Part shown: in pieces, positions 1 to 11,215 of the stretch | Position numbering within the stretch: the first letter of the stretch is position 1 | How the letters are laid out: each line of letters begins with the position of its first letter | Assembly (NCBI GenBank): GCA_035578175.1 | Contig: JAQMRL010000006.1 | Coordinates: 28,280,393 to 28,344,392, forward strand | Reading direction: 5' to 3' | Length of the DNA stretch: 64,000 nucleotides | Origin: Catonia carolina | Taxonomy: Eukaryota > Arthropoda > Insecta > Hemiptera > Achilidae | Made by a program: the position numbers and the translations under genes | The notes under the pieces: model-generated | What the model was told of the DNA's origin: nothing | The model's database searches: none | Seen by the model: the letters and a program-made list of their open reading frames with translations, nothing else

Positions 1-515
1 AATTTAGAATTTAAAGACACAAATAACTTACTGACAATATTACACTATCTTTTAATCTCAGTAACAAGAACGTTGTGCAGTAAAACGTCACTAAAATTAC
101 TAAGTAAAATATTTGTCGGTAGGTCTTTTAGATTTAAAAAGAAAAATTTGAATAATTTCTTTTAAACGGAATAAAAATATTTGACGTTAACGAGAAATTT
201 TTTACCTTATAAAGAAATTAGTTATGTCGGTAAACGAAAAAAATTCCAAGGTAATTTGAGTTTGTTAGTTCAGGCGATGACTGTACTTTATTAATCTTAA
301 GACTAATAGATGCGGGTTTAAATCGACAGCTGGTTAGGAAATATTTTTATGATAATATGTGTGTCATTTATGTGGTAATACATACAGAAAATTGTGGTTG
401 GTAATAATAATAAAAATATTAAATTATTTTATTGCTTTTTATAATATAAAACGTCCTAGATTTTAATAAAAGTAGGCTAGTTAGAATTGCGTATGTTATC
501 ATTTACTACCTACAT
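1..515. other. AT-rich sequence, no feature seen
   Basis: Very AT-rich DNA with no long reading frame, tRNA-like box or recognisable transposon end. Confidence 0.6.
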
Positions 516-534
516 GTTGTATCGGTTATCAGTG

Positions 535-846
535 GTTTACCGTTGCCTTCCTCACTGAGTGGAAAAATATGCTTATCAACATGCCAGGTCCTCTGAAAAA
601 CATCTATTTTCCACCCTGCAAATTACACCTTCACTTTATTCACCACAGGTTCTGGCTGTATAATGAAATCCATTACCCTCAGAGTAGATAACTCTAATGT
701 CTTTACACCTCTCCCCTTCTCGTCTTAAATGATTCAGTCATTTAATTGGCTGACCAAGTGACAAGAAACAGAACTATTTATTTTAGCCCAGCAACGAACA
801 GATTGAGTGTAAATAATTTGACACTCCACCTATCTGTCATGGGCAG
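535..846 (-). repeat. SINE-A copy, 3' end missing
   Basis: This copy of the window's commonest repeat, about 390 bp when complete, runs on the minus strand. I take the end with the CTGATGAC tail as the 3' end. Landmarks visible on the plus strand are CTTCCTCACTGAGTGGAAAA, a CACCACAGG block and the terminal ATGGGCA. The roughly 60-bp 3' hairpin end is missing. It carries many substitutions and looks old. Confidence 0.85.
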
Positions 847-2745
847 AAGTTTAATTATTGATATTATTATATTTGCAATCTAATATGCTACATAATTAGT
901 ACAAAGTGAATAAAAATGATCTAAAAGAAATAAGATACAATTTAAAATAAACATAAATTTTAACTAACAGAATAAAAAAAATATTTAAAAAAAACTTGGG
1001 GATTTTTACTTGATAGTGTTACAATAAACCGAAGGAAATTATAAATTATATTTTTCATTATTTTATGGAAAGAAATAAAAATACATTTTCAGTTTGATTG
1101 ACCAAGAAAATATGTATAATTGGTATAATAATTTATTTCTTCAGTACAAAATGTACCAGTAACGAATACAAAATAAGTAGATTTACTTATAAGGTATGTA
1201 CCGTACCTAATTTAACAAAATTTATGCATATTTATTTCATTTAAATACACAAATATATGTATAAAATAATATAACACAGAATGTAATGTCATCATTATAA
1301 ATAAAAATAAGACAATAAATTATATCAGATATGATGAAGTTTGAAATAATTTGCATAACATTAAAATGCACATAAAATGTTTGCATACCAAAACGAGTAA
1401 TGAACCAAATGTCCGTCTATAAAGCTATAAATAATTTTATTTTTAAATAAGATGAAAATTTTTTTTTAAATATAATCGAAAAGGTAGAAAATACGTCAAC
1501 AAATCTTTAAAAAAGATTGTGTCTCTTTTAAGTTTATGACTTATAAAAACGGTGGCGACACAAGGATTATATAAAAATAGAGGTTGATTGAAAGAAGATA
1601 GAATTATGAGTTAAGGTGACGGTAAGAAAGAGATGAAATGATTAGAAGAAGTTATACTCTAAGCGTGTGACTGGAATGCGAGTGGTAACATCGGTGCAAT
1701 AAAATTAGTATTTTTTTCGTTAGGAATGGAAGGAACTATAGAGAGAAGAATAAAAGACTTAAAAAAAAACAAAAAAAAAGAAGATAACGAACGGAGAAAG
1801 ATAGAGAGGGTAAGAGGGGATAACAGTAAAACTGGGTTTGGTACAATATACTTTGGATCGTTGTTCGTAGTACGGAGACCAACAACATCCACTTACGAGG
1901 ACAAACGAATAATACGTTTCAAGATCAAACTACAAGCAACAACCAGAAAGCAAATGCTCTTGCTGGCTTCATCTTGAGAATGTACCACGACGCGTGGGCA
2001 CAAAATATAGGTGGGAGGAGGTTTTAAAGCAACCTGGATGAAAATCTGTTTATACTTTTACCTTTTAAGAACAGAAGACATGAATTTACTTAATGTCTAA
2101 AGACAACTATGATTAATACTGCGTTTTACTATTCATAAAAGTACGTATAAATAGAATACGAAATTAATGAATTCGTTCTTTTAATTTTAAAGCAGATTAT
2201 GCGGCGGCCTATTATAACAGAAAATATCGCTTAGTAATCGCACTTAATGTAGATACGAATAAAAATTAAAATGTTAACATATTTCAACTAATTTACATTC
2301 CAATAGTACTTTTATCACAAATAAAAATAATCAAAACAGGAAAAATTGGCAGATATAAATTAACATTGATACCAATTACTTTTTTATATTTGGTTGAAAA
2401 ACATCTAACAAACTTGCAAATCCGATTCTTAATAAATAATCCTTGTGTTGTTACAACGCCACGAAAGTAGGATCCAAGCAGCTGAAATCAACAGGCTGAA
2501 TCTAATACATAACAAGGAAAATAGATCTAAGTTGGGTGTATTTAGTCTAAATTAAAAAGTGGAGGAGTACAGCAATCAAAGGAGGCAACATTTGGAACGG
2601 ATGCCAAAGGAGAGAATACCCTTCAAAGTTACGGAATATGTTCCATTTGGAAGAAGGGAGGTGGGAAGATCTCGAAAAAGATGGCAGTAGTTGAGATGTG
2701 CGGGTTGTTTGTGAGTTCGGAAAAGGCTTATGTCTAATTCTTGAT
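847..2745. other. AT-rich intergenic sequence
   Basis: No convincing gene or transposon. A purine-rich patch around 1690-1830 creates a lysine/arginine-rich open frame that I read as low complexity. The rest is A/T runs with stops in all frames. Confidence 0.5.
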
Positions 2746-2751
2746 AGTAAG

Positions 2752-3035
2752 AAGAAGAAGAAGAGTTATTGTTTAGGTCATCAGCCGAAAGGGTGGTTTG
2801 AACCTCTAGAGGCTTTACTACGTAAAATGAGGAGTGAAATGGTTTACCATCCTTTCTCACTGTGGAAATGTGTGCTAATCAGTATGCCAGGCCCTCTGAA
2901 AAGCACATATTTTCCATACTGCAAATAACACCTTCACTTTTCATTCGCCATAGGGTCTGGCTGAAGGTATAATGAAATTCATTACTCTCAGAAGAGAGTA
3001 ATTAATTTAACACTCCATCTGTAATGGGCAAATAC
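2752..3035 (-). repeat. SINE-A copy with internal deletion
   Basis: The plus strand starts with TTGTTTAGGTCATCAGCCGA, the reverse complement of the SINE-A 3' end, and ends with AATGGGCA. The block with the ACCTCTTCTGTTCTTAAA motif is missing, since the text jumps from AGAGGAG-type sequence straight to ATTTAACACTCC. The copy is therefore internally deleted by about 110 bp. Confidence 0.85.
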
Positions 3036-3054
3036 TTGTAACAAACCTAAATTA

Positions 3055-3330
3055 AGAATATTGAACAAGCAGTCCTACGCGAAGAATTTAATGGCTTTAA
3101 GAAGAGCAGGTCATGTACTGATAATGTTTTTACATTGGAAAGAATAATAAAAAATGACGAGAATTCAACTTCGAAACGCAAATGGCCTTCATCGATTTCG
3201 ATAAGACTTTCGAAAGGATGGACCGAAGCATTCTTTGGCAGATTCTGAAAGATGATGGATAACAATTGCATCTGAGAAATCCAGTTCACAGAAGACACAT
3301 GAAGGCTGAAGCAACTTTACTGTGCTGAGG
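3055..3330 (+). pseudogene. LINE reverse-transcriptase relic
   Basis: Plus-strand translation with one frameshift gives GFKKSRSCTDNVFTLERII, followed in the next frame by MAFIDFDKTFERMDRSILWQ and ILKDDG. This is the N-terminal part of a non-LTR reverse transcriptase: the region before the first catalytic block and the AFxDFxKAFD-type motif, with its catalytic Asp in FIDFDK. Frameshifts and stops make it non-functional. The FADD box is not recognisable downstream. The open frame on the opposite strand is a shadow. Confidence 0.75.
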
Positions 3331-3945
3331 ATTTATTCAAAGAGTATACATCGCCCTGATTACTTCAAGTGGAACTGATGCTTTTTTTCACCAACATCAG
3401 ATGTGGCCACATTTCTTGAAAAGGTTTGCTCAACTGAACCAGCCTGTTAAATAATTTCTACAACATCCTGAACGGCCATCTCTCAAAGGTATCCGTTTCA
3501 ATATCCACTATTATTTCCTCTTCGATTTTGTTCAGCTAGCCGTTTCTCACATCCTAAACGGCATGCATATCTATCCATCCAATCACACTCTCCTATAGAT
3601 TCGTTATACTCCTATAGACTGGTTCGTCTCTATTACTCCACTCATCCATTACTTTAATGGGCGTCTTCTTCACTCACTTGGGCTCTATTCCATACTGTGA
3701 TGGGTTTTCATTAATCCGACACGGTGTCCATACCACAAGTGTATTTTTTTATATTTCATCTAACATACTTTTTGGTTTTTCTACATTTTCCGAGAATGTT
3801 TGATTCCTCACGTGGTCCAACCTCAAGATCCGACAACTTCTCCTCCAGATATCCATCTGTAACGCTGCAATCAATCATTATTTTATGTCTTTTTGAACCG
3901 ATTATCATTTTAATAAAATAAATTATTGTAAATACAGTTTCCATC
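3331..3945. other. No clear feature; possible LINE decay
   Basis: Short stretches such as GFIQRVYIAL directly after the reverse-transcriptase relic could be its decayed continuation. Nothing beyond about 3450 is recognisable. Confidence 0.35.
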
Positions 3946-4584
3946 TGCCTATAACAGGCACGTGGAGTGTTAAATTATTTGCACTCCATCTGATAGTTCC
4001 AGGGCCACAAAAAATAGTTCTGTTTCTCATCAAATAGTCAGGCAATTATATGACTGAAACATTTAAGAACAGAAGAGGTAGATGTATAAAAGACATTATA
4101 TCTTAACGAACTGGAGACAGCGGATGAAGGCGGAGCATAGTGACCTAGATCACAGCACAGAGCCAATTGACTTTCCTTAATCGTATCCTGCGTTGTCACG
4201 TTGTGGTCCCGCTGTGGATGACAGCTTAACAAAAAGTCAGCTGGAGTTCGGTGGGACAAAGTGTGACTTAGCGAAGGGGCAACCTCAACCTCGACCTTGG
4301 CTGTTGTTGGCTAGATCTCATCTGCAGTCTTTATATACGTTGGGGTATAGTCAGAGTTATTTGCTCTAAGAATAATGAATTTCATTATACAACCAGACTC
4401 TGTGTTGAATGAAGTGAATGAGTCATTTGCAGGGTGAAAAGTAAATACTTTTCAGAGGGCCTGGCATGCTGATAAGCATACTTTTCCACTCAGCAAGAAA
4501 GCAAATGGTAAACCACCTTACTCCTCGTATTACTTAGTAAAGTCTCTGGAGGTTCACACCAGCCAACTGATGACCTAAACAACA
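3946..4584 (+). repeat. SINE-A copy interrupted by a 260-bp insert
   Basis: The head TGCCTATAACAGGCACGTGG and the tail CTGATGACCTAAACAAC mark a full-length plus-strand copy. It is split at about 4097/4358 by unrelated sequence. Without the insert it is close to the usual 390 bp. Confidence 0.85.
4098..4357. other. Unclassified 260-bp insertion in SINE-A
   Basis: This sequence interrupts SINE-A exactly where intact copies read AAAAGACAC/TAGTCAGAG. It is richer in GC than its surroundings. No inverted ends, poly-A tail or clear target duplication longer than a possible TA is seen, so the class is unknown. Confidence 0.5.
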
Positions 4585-5690
4585 CCGTTTTCATGAGAAA
4601 CAAGAGTAATAACTAGTCCACCCAATCAGAACCCTGGATGCCACTCTGTGAAATTGCTTGGTATCCCGGAGGCACAGTTATGACATCGCCTTATGTTCCA
4701 CGCACCTTTCAGCACAAACTTTGCTACTTCTTAGGTTGAATTTCACCGAGTTGTACTTTTTTTAAAAAGAGGAAGAGAAATTTATGTTCTGTTGTTTCTG
4801 CAGTACATCAGCGTTGACAGAGTAAGTATTGCTGTAGTGTTATAATGTAGTTTACAAGTTCATATAAGGTTATATCTACTAAATTATCTCTAAAAATTTC
4901 AAACTGTCATTGTCAGTTAAACCAGTTAATGAGAAATTAGAATGTATGAAACTTGGGAGATGATTAACGATCGATACCCAAAAATGTGAGATGTACATCG
5001 ACTGAATAAAATGGAACCTAAATTATAATAGATGTCCATTTAAATTCCTCACATGTTTATTAGAGGCTACCAATCTATTAAAAATCAAGTTCATTAGTCG
5101 TCAGACTAAAAGCTATTGAAATAAAGAATTGCCAAAGAAAATTCTTATGCAATACATTTAAGTGGTTCAATATAATTGGACCAGAGATATGTAATCCATC
5201 TTAGTCAAGTGTCAAATCAAGAACGGGCCTGATCCTCGGCCCGATACCTTTACCTTTATTTCTTTTTTTACTTCTCCATCACACAGGCACTCTCACATGC
5301 ATGACGCTTTTTCTCATTCTTTAACGCCTATTACGATTGCACAGAACAAGACTGTAAATATTTTTAAAACAAAAAGTCGTAAAACAAATCTTTTCTTTGA
5401 ATTAAAAATATATTTATGGCCGTAAATTCATCAGTTTTAAGATTATTCGTTCGTTGTAACGTTCAAATAAAGGTTTCTTTTATAACTAAACAATACCATA
5501 AAAGGATTAAGCTTGTTCTACAAAGGTTTTGTGAGTATGAAACTTTCGAATAAAAGTTCCTTACTCCTTTTTATACTTTACTTTTATGAATAGGTTATTA
5601 ATTTTAAATATACCAGAATGGAATGAACACGTTAGTTAATTTTATTTAAACACATACCTGATAAAATACGAAAGTTTATGAGTACTGTAA
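4585..5690. other. AT-rich intergenic sequence
   Basis: No reading frame or repeat hallmark recognised. Confidence 0.5.
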
Positions 5691-5692
5691 AA

Positions 5693-5795
5693 CCTCCGTA
5701 TTCGCGCATTCGGCTTCGCGGAATTCGTTATTCGCGGTAGTGTTTGGTGCGACAGTTTTCCAGATTCGCGGTAAAAAAATTCGGTGTTCGCGGGA
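5693..5795 (+). mobile_element. Single pogo-like transposon end
   Basis: The block starts ACTGTAAAACCTCCGTATTC and continues with repeated TTCGCG motifs (four within about 80 bp). It resembles the CAGTAAAACC-type ends of pogo/Tigger-like elements, such as the end at 50287. No partner end is found nearby, so this is a broken element. Confidence 0.45.
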
Positions 5796-5870
5796 AAAAG
5801 TATAATATTGTAGATATTTCAATTCATGGATTAATCATAGAAATTAATCATTTTGTTATACTCGTATATA

Positions 5871-6791
5871 CGAGGTGTGGCTATTAAATAACGAGACTGA
5901 CGTAAAACATTTTATTTTTATTTTATACATAATCACTTGTCACCTTCTATATATACTCCTCTATCCCTACAACGCTTCATGCGAATTTTTTATTGTTATA
6001 AACAGTGCTGGAAGTCGCCTTCTGTCAGCTCCTTCAGGACACGTGCCGCTTTCTCTTTTACAGCTTCCACAGACTCAAATATTGTCCCTTTTAATGCAGA
6101 TTTCACCTTACGGAACAGGTAGAAGATAATACCATGTGATGAAACGTGGTTTTTTACTTACGATCCGGAAACGAAGCGCCAATCCATGCACTGGAAGAGC
6201 CGAACTTCACCGAGAGCCAAAAAAGCTTGAATTAGCAAGTCAAAATTTAAAGCAATGATGATTGTTTTTTTTTAAATATCCATGAGATTGTGTACCTTCA
6301 CTGGATTCCTGAAGGTCAAACAATGAATCAATATTACTACCTTGAGGTACTTTCTAAACTACGTCAAAGTGTAAGGAAAAACGCCCCGAAATGTGGAAGG
6401 ACAAATCATGGGTTCTCCACCAAAACAATGCGCCATCTCATTCCGCGTTATCTGTCAAGAGGTTCCTAGCCAAGTACAGAATCTCAGTGTTAGAACATCC
6501 ACCTTATTCACCAGATCTTGCACCATGTGACGTCTACCTGTTTGCTAAGGTGAAATCTGCATTAAAAGGGACAAGATTTGAATCTGTGGAAGCTGTAAAA
6601 GAGAAAGCGGCACGTGTCCTGAAGGAGCTGACAGAAGATGACTTCCAGCACTGTTCCCAACAATGGAAAATTCGCATGAAGCGTTGTAGGGATAGAGGAG
6701 TTTATATTGCAGGTGACAATAAGTGATTATGTATAAAATTAAAATTAAATTTTTTACAAAGTCCGTCTCGTTATTTAATAGCCACACCTCG
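5871..6791 (+). mobile_element. Palindromic mariner element M1
   Basis: The element is bounded by TA dinucleotides and starts CGAGGTGTGGCTATTAAATA, with the exact inverse at its right end. Homology between the ends does not stop at the terminal repeat. About 250 bp (5871-6124) is an inverted copy of 6537-6791, which includes the last ~60 codons of the transposase. The 5' half of a normal mariner (about 1.3 kb) is gone and replaced by this inverted 3' end. The centre keeps the middle of the transposase in plus orientation. Confidence 0.9.
6127..6726 (+). pseudogene. Mariner transposase, C-terminal two thirds, broken
   Basis: Translation with frameshifts gives CDETWFFTYDPETKRQSMHW (first catalytic Asp), then a decayed stretch. 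From 6391 an open frame carries HQNNAPSH, LEHPPYSPDLAPCD and FESVEAVKEKAARVLKELTE, ending RMKRCRDRG...GDNK. This is the D,D34D catalytic core of mariner. The second catalytic Asp, normally HQDNAPSH or HHDNAPSH, reads Asn here, while the third (APCD) is present. The N-terminal DNA-binding half is absent. It cannot encode an active enzyme. Confidence 0.9.
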
Positions 6792-6854
6792 TATATTCCA
6801 CCGTAGTACTGCCCTATAAAGGGTTACATGAAGGACAGAAGCAGAATACCTTCA

Positions 6855-7030
6855 GCAGAATTTTTCGAAGGTGTACATTGTAGACCTTCGAAAAATGATA
6901 CAAAAAGTTTTTATAGCCCTTAAAGACTTCATACGATGTTGTCATATTAGTTCTTAAAATTTAAAGTAAGCTATAAAAATAAAGATGTGTTATACAGATA
7001 CCAACAGAAAATAGGCCTAATTTAAATATT
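6855..7030 (+). repeat. 176-bp direct repeat, left copy
   Basis: Starts GCAGAATTTTTCGAAGGTGT and ends CCTAATTTAAATATT. It is repeated in the same orientation at 8279-8456 with only scattered differences. An internal inverted motif (TTTTTCGAAGG/CCTTCGAAAAA) can form a short hairpin. The R900 element lies exactly between the two copies. Confidence 0.85.
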
Positions 7031-8269
7031 ACTTTTTCTTGCCTATATGATTATATATAGGCCTGTAGCGTGCAGTATTTTGTACAAATTATTAATTATT
7101 CAGAGCAAATAAAAACACACACCTGCCTACATCGGTTACCAGCTCCCGACTCACTCTTTCTTTTATTCTTCTTAAACTTTTCATTGTTATAAAAATTATT
7201 TAATTTATTTTACATAAATATTAGATTTTAAATTTGGAATAACAAATAACATTTATTTTTAATAATTTAATAATATTTTAATAACTTAAATTACATTTAT
7301 TTTGAACATTTTAAATTAATTTAGTTTTAGAATATATATCATGCTTTACAATAATGAGCCCTCGTAACTGGCTGCTACAGGCCTATAGGAAGGAAAGTAT
7401 TGTTTTCATGTCGATTTTTCACCGGATTTACACGTTTTCAGACCCCCTGAACCCAAAAAACATGTTTTTAGCGATTGGTCTGTGTATGTGTGTGTGAGTG
7501 AACAGAATATCTCAAGAACGGAACATCGTACGAACTTGAAACTTAAGTTAGACACCACTACCGGACCCGACACGAACATTTTCATCAAAATTGGTCAACC
7601 GGAATTAGTAGTTTATTCGTGTAATTTTTCACTTTTTTTGCGATTTTCTCAAAAACGGGTCTTACGATTTTTTAAAAATCGCCTTGTTTACTAAATTTTT
7701 ATACTCTACATGATAGGGTAGGCGCCATGTTTGCTGAAATTCTTGGTGAGGCTGTTAGCAAGTAAATAAATTGTTTTTTTCAAGATTGAGTCTTTAATAT
7801 ACATTTTAGCACAACAATGTATGTAATAAAAGTTGTAGACAATTTAAAAAATCCTAAAACTTTTATTTTAAACTTTTTTTGTATAACGCTTTGTTTACCG
7901 GTAATCAGCGATTTACTGTTTTTTTCTCACAAAGACGTGTGAAAAATCGATTTTTTTAAGATTTCGGCCTTGGTATGCATTTTACGACAAAAGTATATAC
8001 TATCACATTTATAAGAAATTAAAAGACCTACAACTTTTATTTAAAACATTTTTCTCTACAGAGCCTAGTTTAGCGTGAAAGAGTGGTTTTCCGTATTTTT
8101 AAGCCAAATTGTGGTTGATTTTCATTATACGTCTTTCACTCGTGATTAAAATTAGGTTATGTTAATTGGTTAGTTTTTTGTTTATTTCTGATGTTTTATT
8201 ACTAATGTTAGGGCTATTGTTAATTACTTGCATTGGCAAGAGAAAGTTGTGTGTGTTTTACACCAGATT
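7031..8269 (+). mobile_element. R900 Helentron-like repeat, copy 1
   Basis: A family of about 0.9 kb with at least eight copies in this window. It starts ACTTTCTCTTGCC-type (here ACTTTTTCTTGCC), followed by a CCTATAT/ATATAGG hairpin. It ends with the inverse GGCAAGAGAAAGT, then a GTGTGA/TTCACAC-type hairpin and CACCAGATT. A terminal 5' repeat paired with a subterminal 3' repeat plus 3' hairpin matches non-autonomous Helentron (Helitron-like) architecture. The class is inferred; the repeat itself is certain. This copy is split by a small MITE. Confidence 0.7.
7062..7381. mobile_element. 320-bp MITE inside R900
   Basis: This insert splits the R900 head just after its ATATAGG. Its ends are inverted: CCTGTAGC at the left and GCTACAGG at the right. 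The flanks TATATAGG and CCTATAGG agree at six of eight positions, compatible with a decayed 8-bp hAT-type duplication, but this is not secure. It is AT-rich with no coding capacity. Confidence 0.55.
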
Positions 8270-8278
8270 ATTTTTTAA

Positions 8279-8456
8279 GCAGAATTTTTCGAAGGTGTAC
8301 ATTGTAGAACTTCGAAAAATGATACAAAAAGTTTTTAAAGCACTTTAAAGACGTAATACGATGCTGTTATATAGTTCTTAAAATTTAAAGTAAGCTATAA
8401 AAATAATGATGTGTTATACGTAGATACCAACGGAATAAAGGCCTAATTTAAATATT
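8279..8456 (+). repeat. 178-bp direct repeat, right copy
   Basis: Second copy of the 6855-7030 sequence, in the same orientation. It begins about 10 bp after the R900 3' end. Confidence 0.85.
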
Positions 8457-9110
8457 CTTTTATTAAATTCAAAAGAATCAGTGTAATAAATAAGAAGAAA
8501 ATTACATAAAAAAAAATACCAGTATACTGACTAAACCGTCATTACCAAAAGGAAAAGGGGAGAGAGAAAGAGAGATTATAAGGAGTGATGAGGGCTTCAT
8601 CACTACCACCATCAAGTATGAAGACGAACAAAAATATTCTAGTACCACCAGAAAGAACAGTGTCTAGACATAAAACCTTTAAGGCAGTCAAGTTGTAAAT
8701 TTATAGTATGCAATAAATGGATAGAAGATAAAAAAAAACTCTTAGTTGCAGAAAAGCGATAGTTATTCTTAATTTGCTGGATAGATTTACATCGTAACGT
8801 CCATCTTCGCGCTCTTCAACAATATTCATCGAAAAACCGACTCCCACATATAAATAAAGCCATACAATCATCATAAAACTGTAATAAAACAATAAAATAA
8901 AATTAATAACAACTCTAGTACATCGAATAACAAACACAGAAAATCTTAACGAGTATAAAATAATATCAAACTTAATAAGGAATCGCAATTAAATCGAGTT
9001 TATTATTTTATTAGTCCGACTATCAAAACAGACGTCCATTAAATGTATTTTAAAACTTCATTTCGAAAGTTAATGAAAACATATAATACAAACCACTATT
9101 TTGAACTGAA
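8457..9110. other. AT-rich intergenic sequence
   Basis: No gene or repeat recognised. A short GAGAGAGAAAGAGAGA purine run occurs near 8560. Confidence 0.5.
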
Positions 9111-9112
9111 AA

Positions 9113-10020
9113 AATCTGGTGTGAAACACTCACACAACTTTCTCTTGCCAATGCAAATAATTAACAATATAACCTAACATTAGTAATAAACAAAAAAACT
9201 AACCTCAAAAAACATAATCTTATTTTAATTATGAGTGAAAGACGTAAACTGAAAATAAACCTCAGTTTAGGTTAAAAATACGGAAAATCACTCTTTCACG
9301 CTAAACTAGGCTCTGTAGAAAAAAATTCTATAAATAAAAGTTGTAGATCTTTTAATGTCCTATAAATTTGATTATACTTTTTTGTCGTAAAATGCATAAT
9401 AAGGCTGAAATCTTTTAAAAAATCAATTTTTTTACACGATTTCGAGAGAAAAAAAACAAAAAATCGCTAATTACCGCTAAACTAAGCGTTATACAAAAAA
9501 ATGTTGGGAATAAAAGTTGTAGAATTTTAATTTTCTACAACTTCTACTAGATAATTTTTTGCGCTAAAATGCATAATAAAGTTGCAATATTAAAAAAACA
9601 ATTTTTTTACGTAAAAACAGCCTCTCCAAGAATTTCAGCAGACATGACGCCTACCCTATCTTGTAAAGCATAAATAATTTAGTAAACCAGGCGATTTTAA
9701 AAACAAATCGTAGGACCTGTTTTTGAGGAAATCGGAAAAAAGTGAAAATTACACGAATAAACTACTACTTCCGGTTGACCGTTTTGATGAAAATGTTCGT
9801 TACGGATCCTTTAGTGGTATCTAACTTAAGTTTCAAGTACGTACGATGTTCCGTTCTTGAGATATTCTGTTCACACACACATACACACCAATCGCTAAAA
9901 ACATAATTTTTGGGTTCAGGGGGTCTGAAAACGTGTAGATCCGGTGAAAACTCGACTTCGAAAAATCGACATGAAAACAAAATTTTCTTTCCTATATATT
10001 CATATAGGCAAGAGAAAGCA
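9113..10020 (-). mobile_element. R900 Helentron-like repeat, copy 2
   Basis: Minus-strand copy running from ATCTGGTGTGAAACACTCAC (3' hairpin end) to GGCAAGAGAAAGC at the 5' end. It is complete and inverted relative to copy 1, 0.85 kb away. The minus strand keeps an open frame (10142-9765) containing EQNISRTEHRTYLKLKL, which also appears in other copies. A LINE fragment abuts its 5' end. Confidence 0.75.
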
Positions 10021-10029
10021 AAAAAGGCA

Positions 10030-11215
10030 ATAAAGGTAATTTCACTTTCACAAAGGAACCAGGCATCCAAGATACTAACAAGAATTAATTGTAGACAGGA
10101 GAATAGAACACTAAATAGAAGGAGTAAGTGGATGATGACCAATTTGGATTTAGAAGGAAAATGGGAACTCGAGATCCAATACTGGCTTTGAGATTGATTA
10201 TTGAGAAAATGATAAAGAAAAATAAAACTACTTATATGGCATTTGTAGATTTAGAGAAAGCATTTGACAATCTGGACTGGAGTAAAATGTTTAAAAATTT
10301 GAAAAGACACAATTAAATACAACGAATGGAAAGTTATCTACGGTCTGTATAAGAATCAAACGGCTGTTTTGAGAATTGAGGGGTATGAAAAAGAGGCTCC
10401 TGTAAGAAAAGGTGTACGACTAGGATGTTCATTGTCACCACTACTTTTTAATTTGTATATAGAAGAGGCTATATATGAAGTGAAGGAAAAATTTGACACA
10501 GGAATAAAAATTTAAGGAGAAACAATACAAATGCTGCGATTCGCCGATGATATAGTAGTATTAGCCGAGACAAAGAAAGAACTAGAGGATATCTTACATG
10601 GAATGGATGAGATCACGAGAAAGGATTACTTCATGAAAATTAATAACAACAAAACGAAAGTGTTGTGCAGCAGTGGTTTAGAAGAGATGGGAAATTTAAA
10701 AGTAGGCAACGAAAACATACAGGAAGTTAGGGAATTCTGCTATCTAGGGAGTAAAATAACGAAGCATGGCAGAAGCACAAGAAGTGATATCAAAAGTATG
10801 ATTGCTAAAGCTAGAAAAGCCTTTGAAATGAAAAACAGTTTACTGACTACAAACATTGATTTACAGATTGAAAAATTTCTTAAGACAATATGTTTGGAGT
10901 GTAGCATTATACGGGAGTGAAACATGAGTGATAGGGGCTGTATTTCTACAGCCCCTAACGAAGAGGATTAGAAGCTTTAGAAATGTGGTGTTATAGGAAA
11001 ATGTTAAAGATTAGGTGGGTGAACAAGATAACTAATTTAGAGGTTGTTAGGCGAGTGGATGAAAAAAGAAGTGTATGGAAGCATCTTACCAGAAGGGATA
11101 GGCTAGTGGGGCATATCGTAAGACATCCAGGTATTGGTCTATCAATAATGGAGAATACTATTGAGGGAGTGAATTGTAGGGGGAGGCAAAGGTTAGAGTT
11201 TATAAAGCAAATAAC
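10030..11215 (+). pseudogene. RTE-like LINE reverse transcriptase, broken copy 1
   Basis: Three plus-strand frames together read as one reverse-transcriptase C-terminal region. In order: DDQFGFRRKMGTRDPI and TYMAFVDLEKAFDNLDW (near 10130-10300), RFADDIVVLAET (10535-10570, the YxDD-type catalytic box as FADD), REFCYLGSKITKHGRS, and MWCYRKMLKIRWVNKITNLE up to CRGRQRLEFIKQI. The arrangement, with a C-terminal YLGS then a tryptophan-rich tail, resembles the RTE/BovB group. It contains frameshifts, a stop after FKNLKRHN and a small inverted insertion near 10936-10960. Both ends are missing. Confidence 0.8.

Noticed and set aside
1726..1977. 83-codon Lys/Arg-rich open frame
   Set aside because: It comes from an A/G-rich low-complexity patch, with no domain, splice sites or repeat support.
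3047..3298. Minus-strand open frame
   Set aside because: It is the shadow of the plus-strand reverse-transcriptase relic, whose motifs are recognisable.
5875..6129. Two nearly identical open frames, one on each strand (also 6545-6787)
   Set aside because: They are the antisense reading of the duplicated mariner 3' end, not a gene pair.
6855..8456. Direct repeats considered as LTRs of a 1.6-kb retrotransposon
   Set aside because: The enclosed sequence is the R900 repeat found alone elsewhere. There are no TG...CA ends, primer-binding site or flanking duplication.
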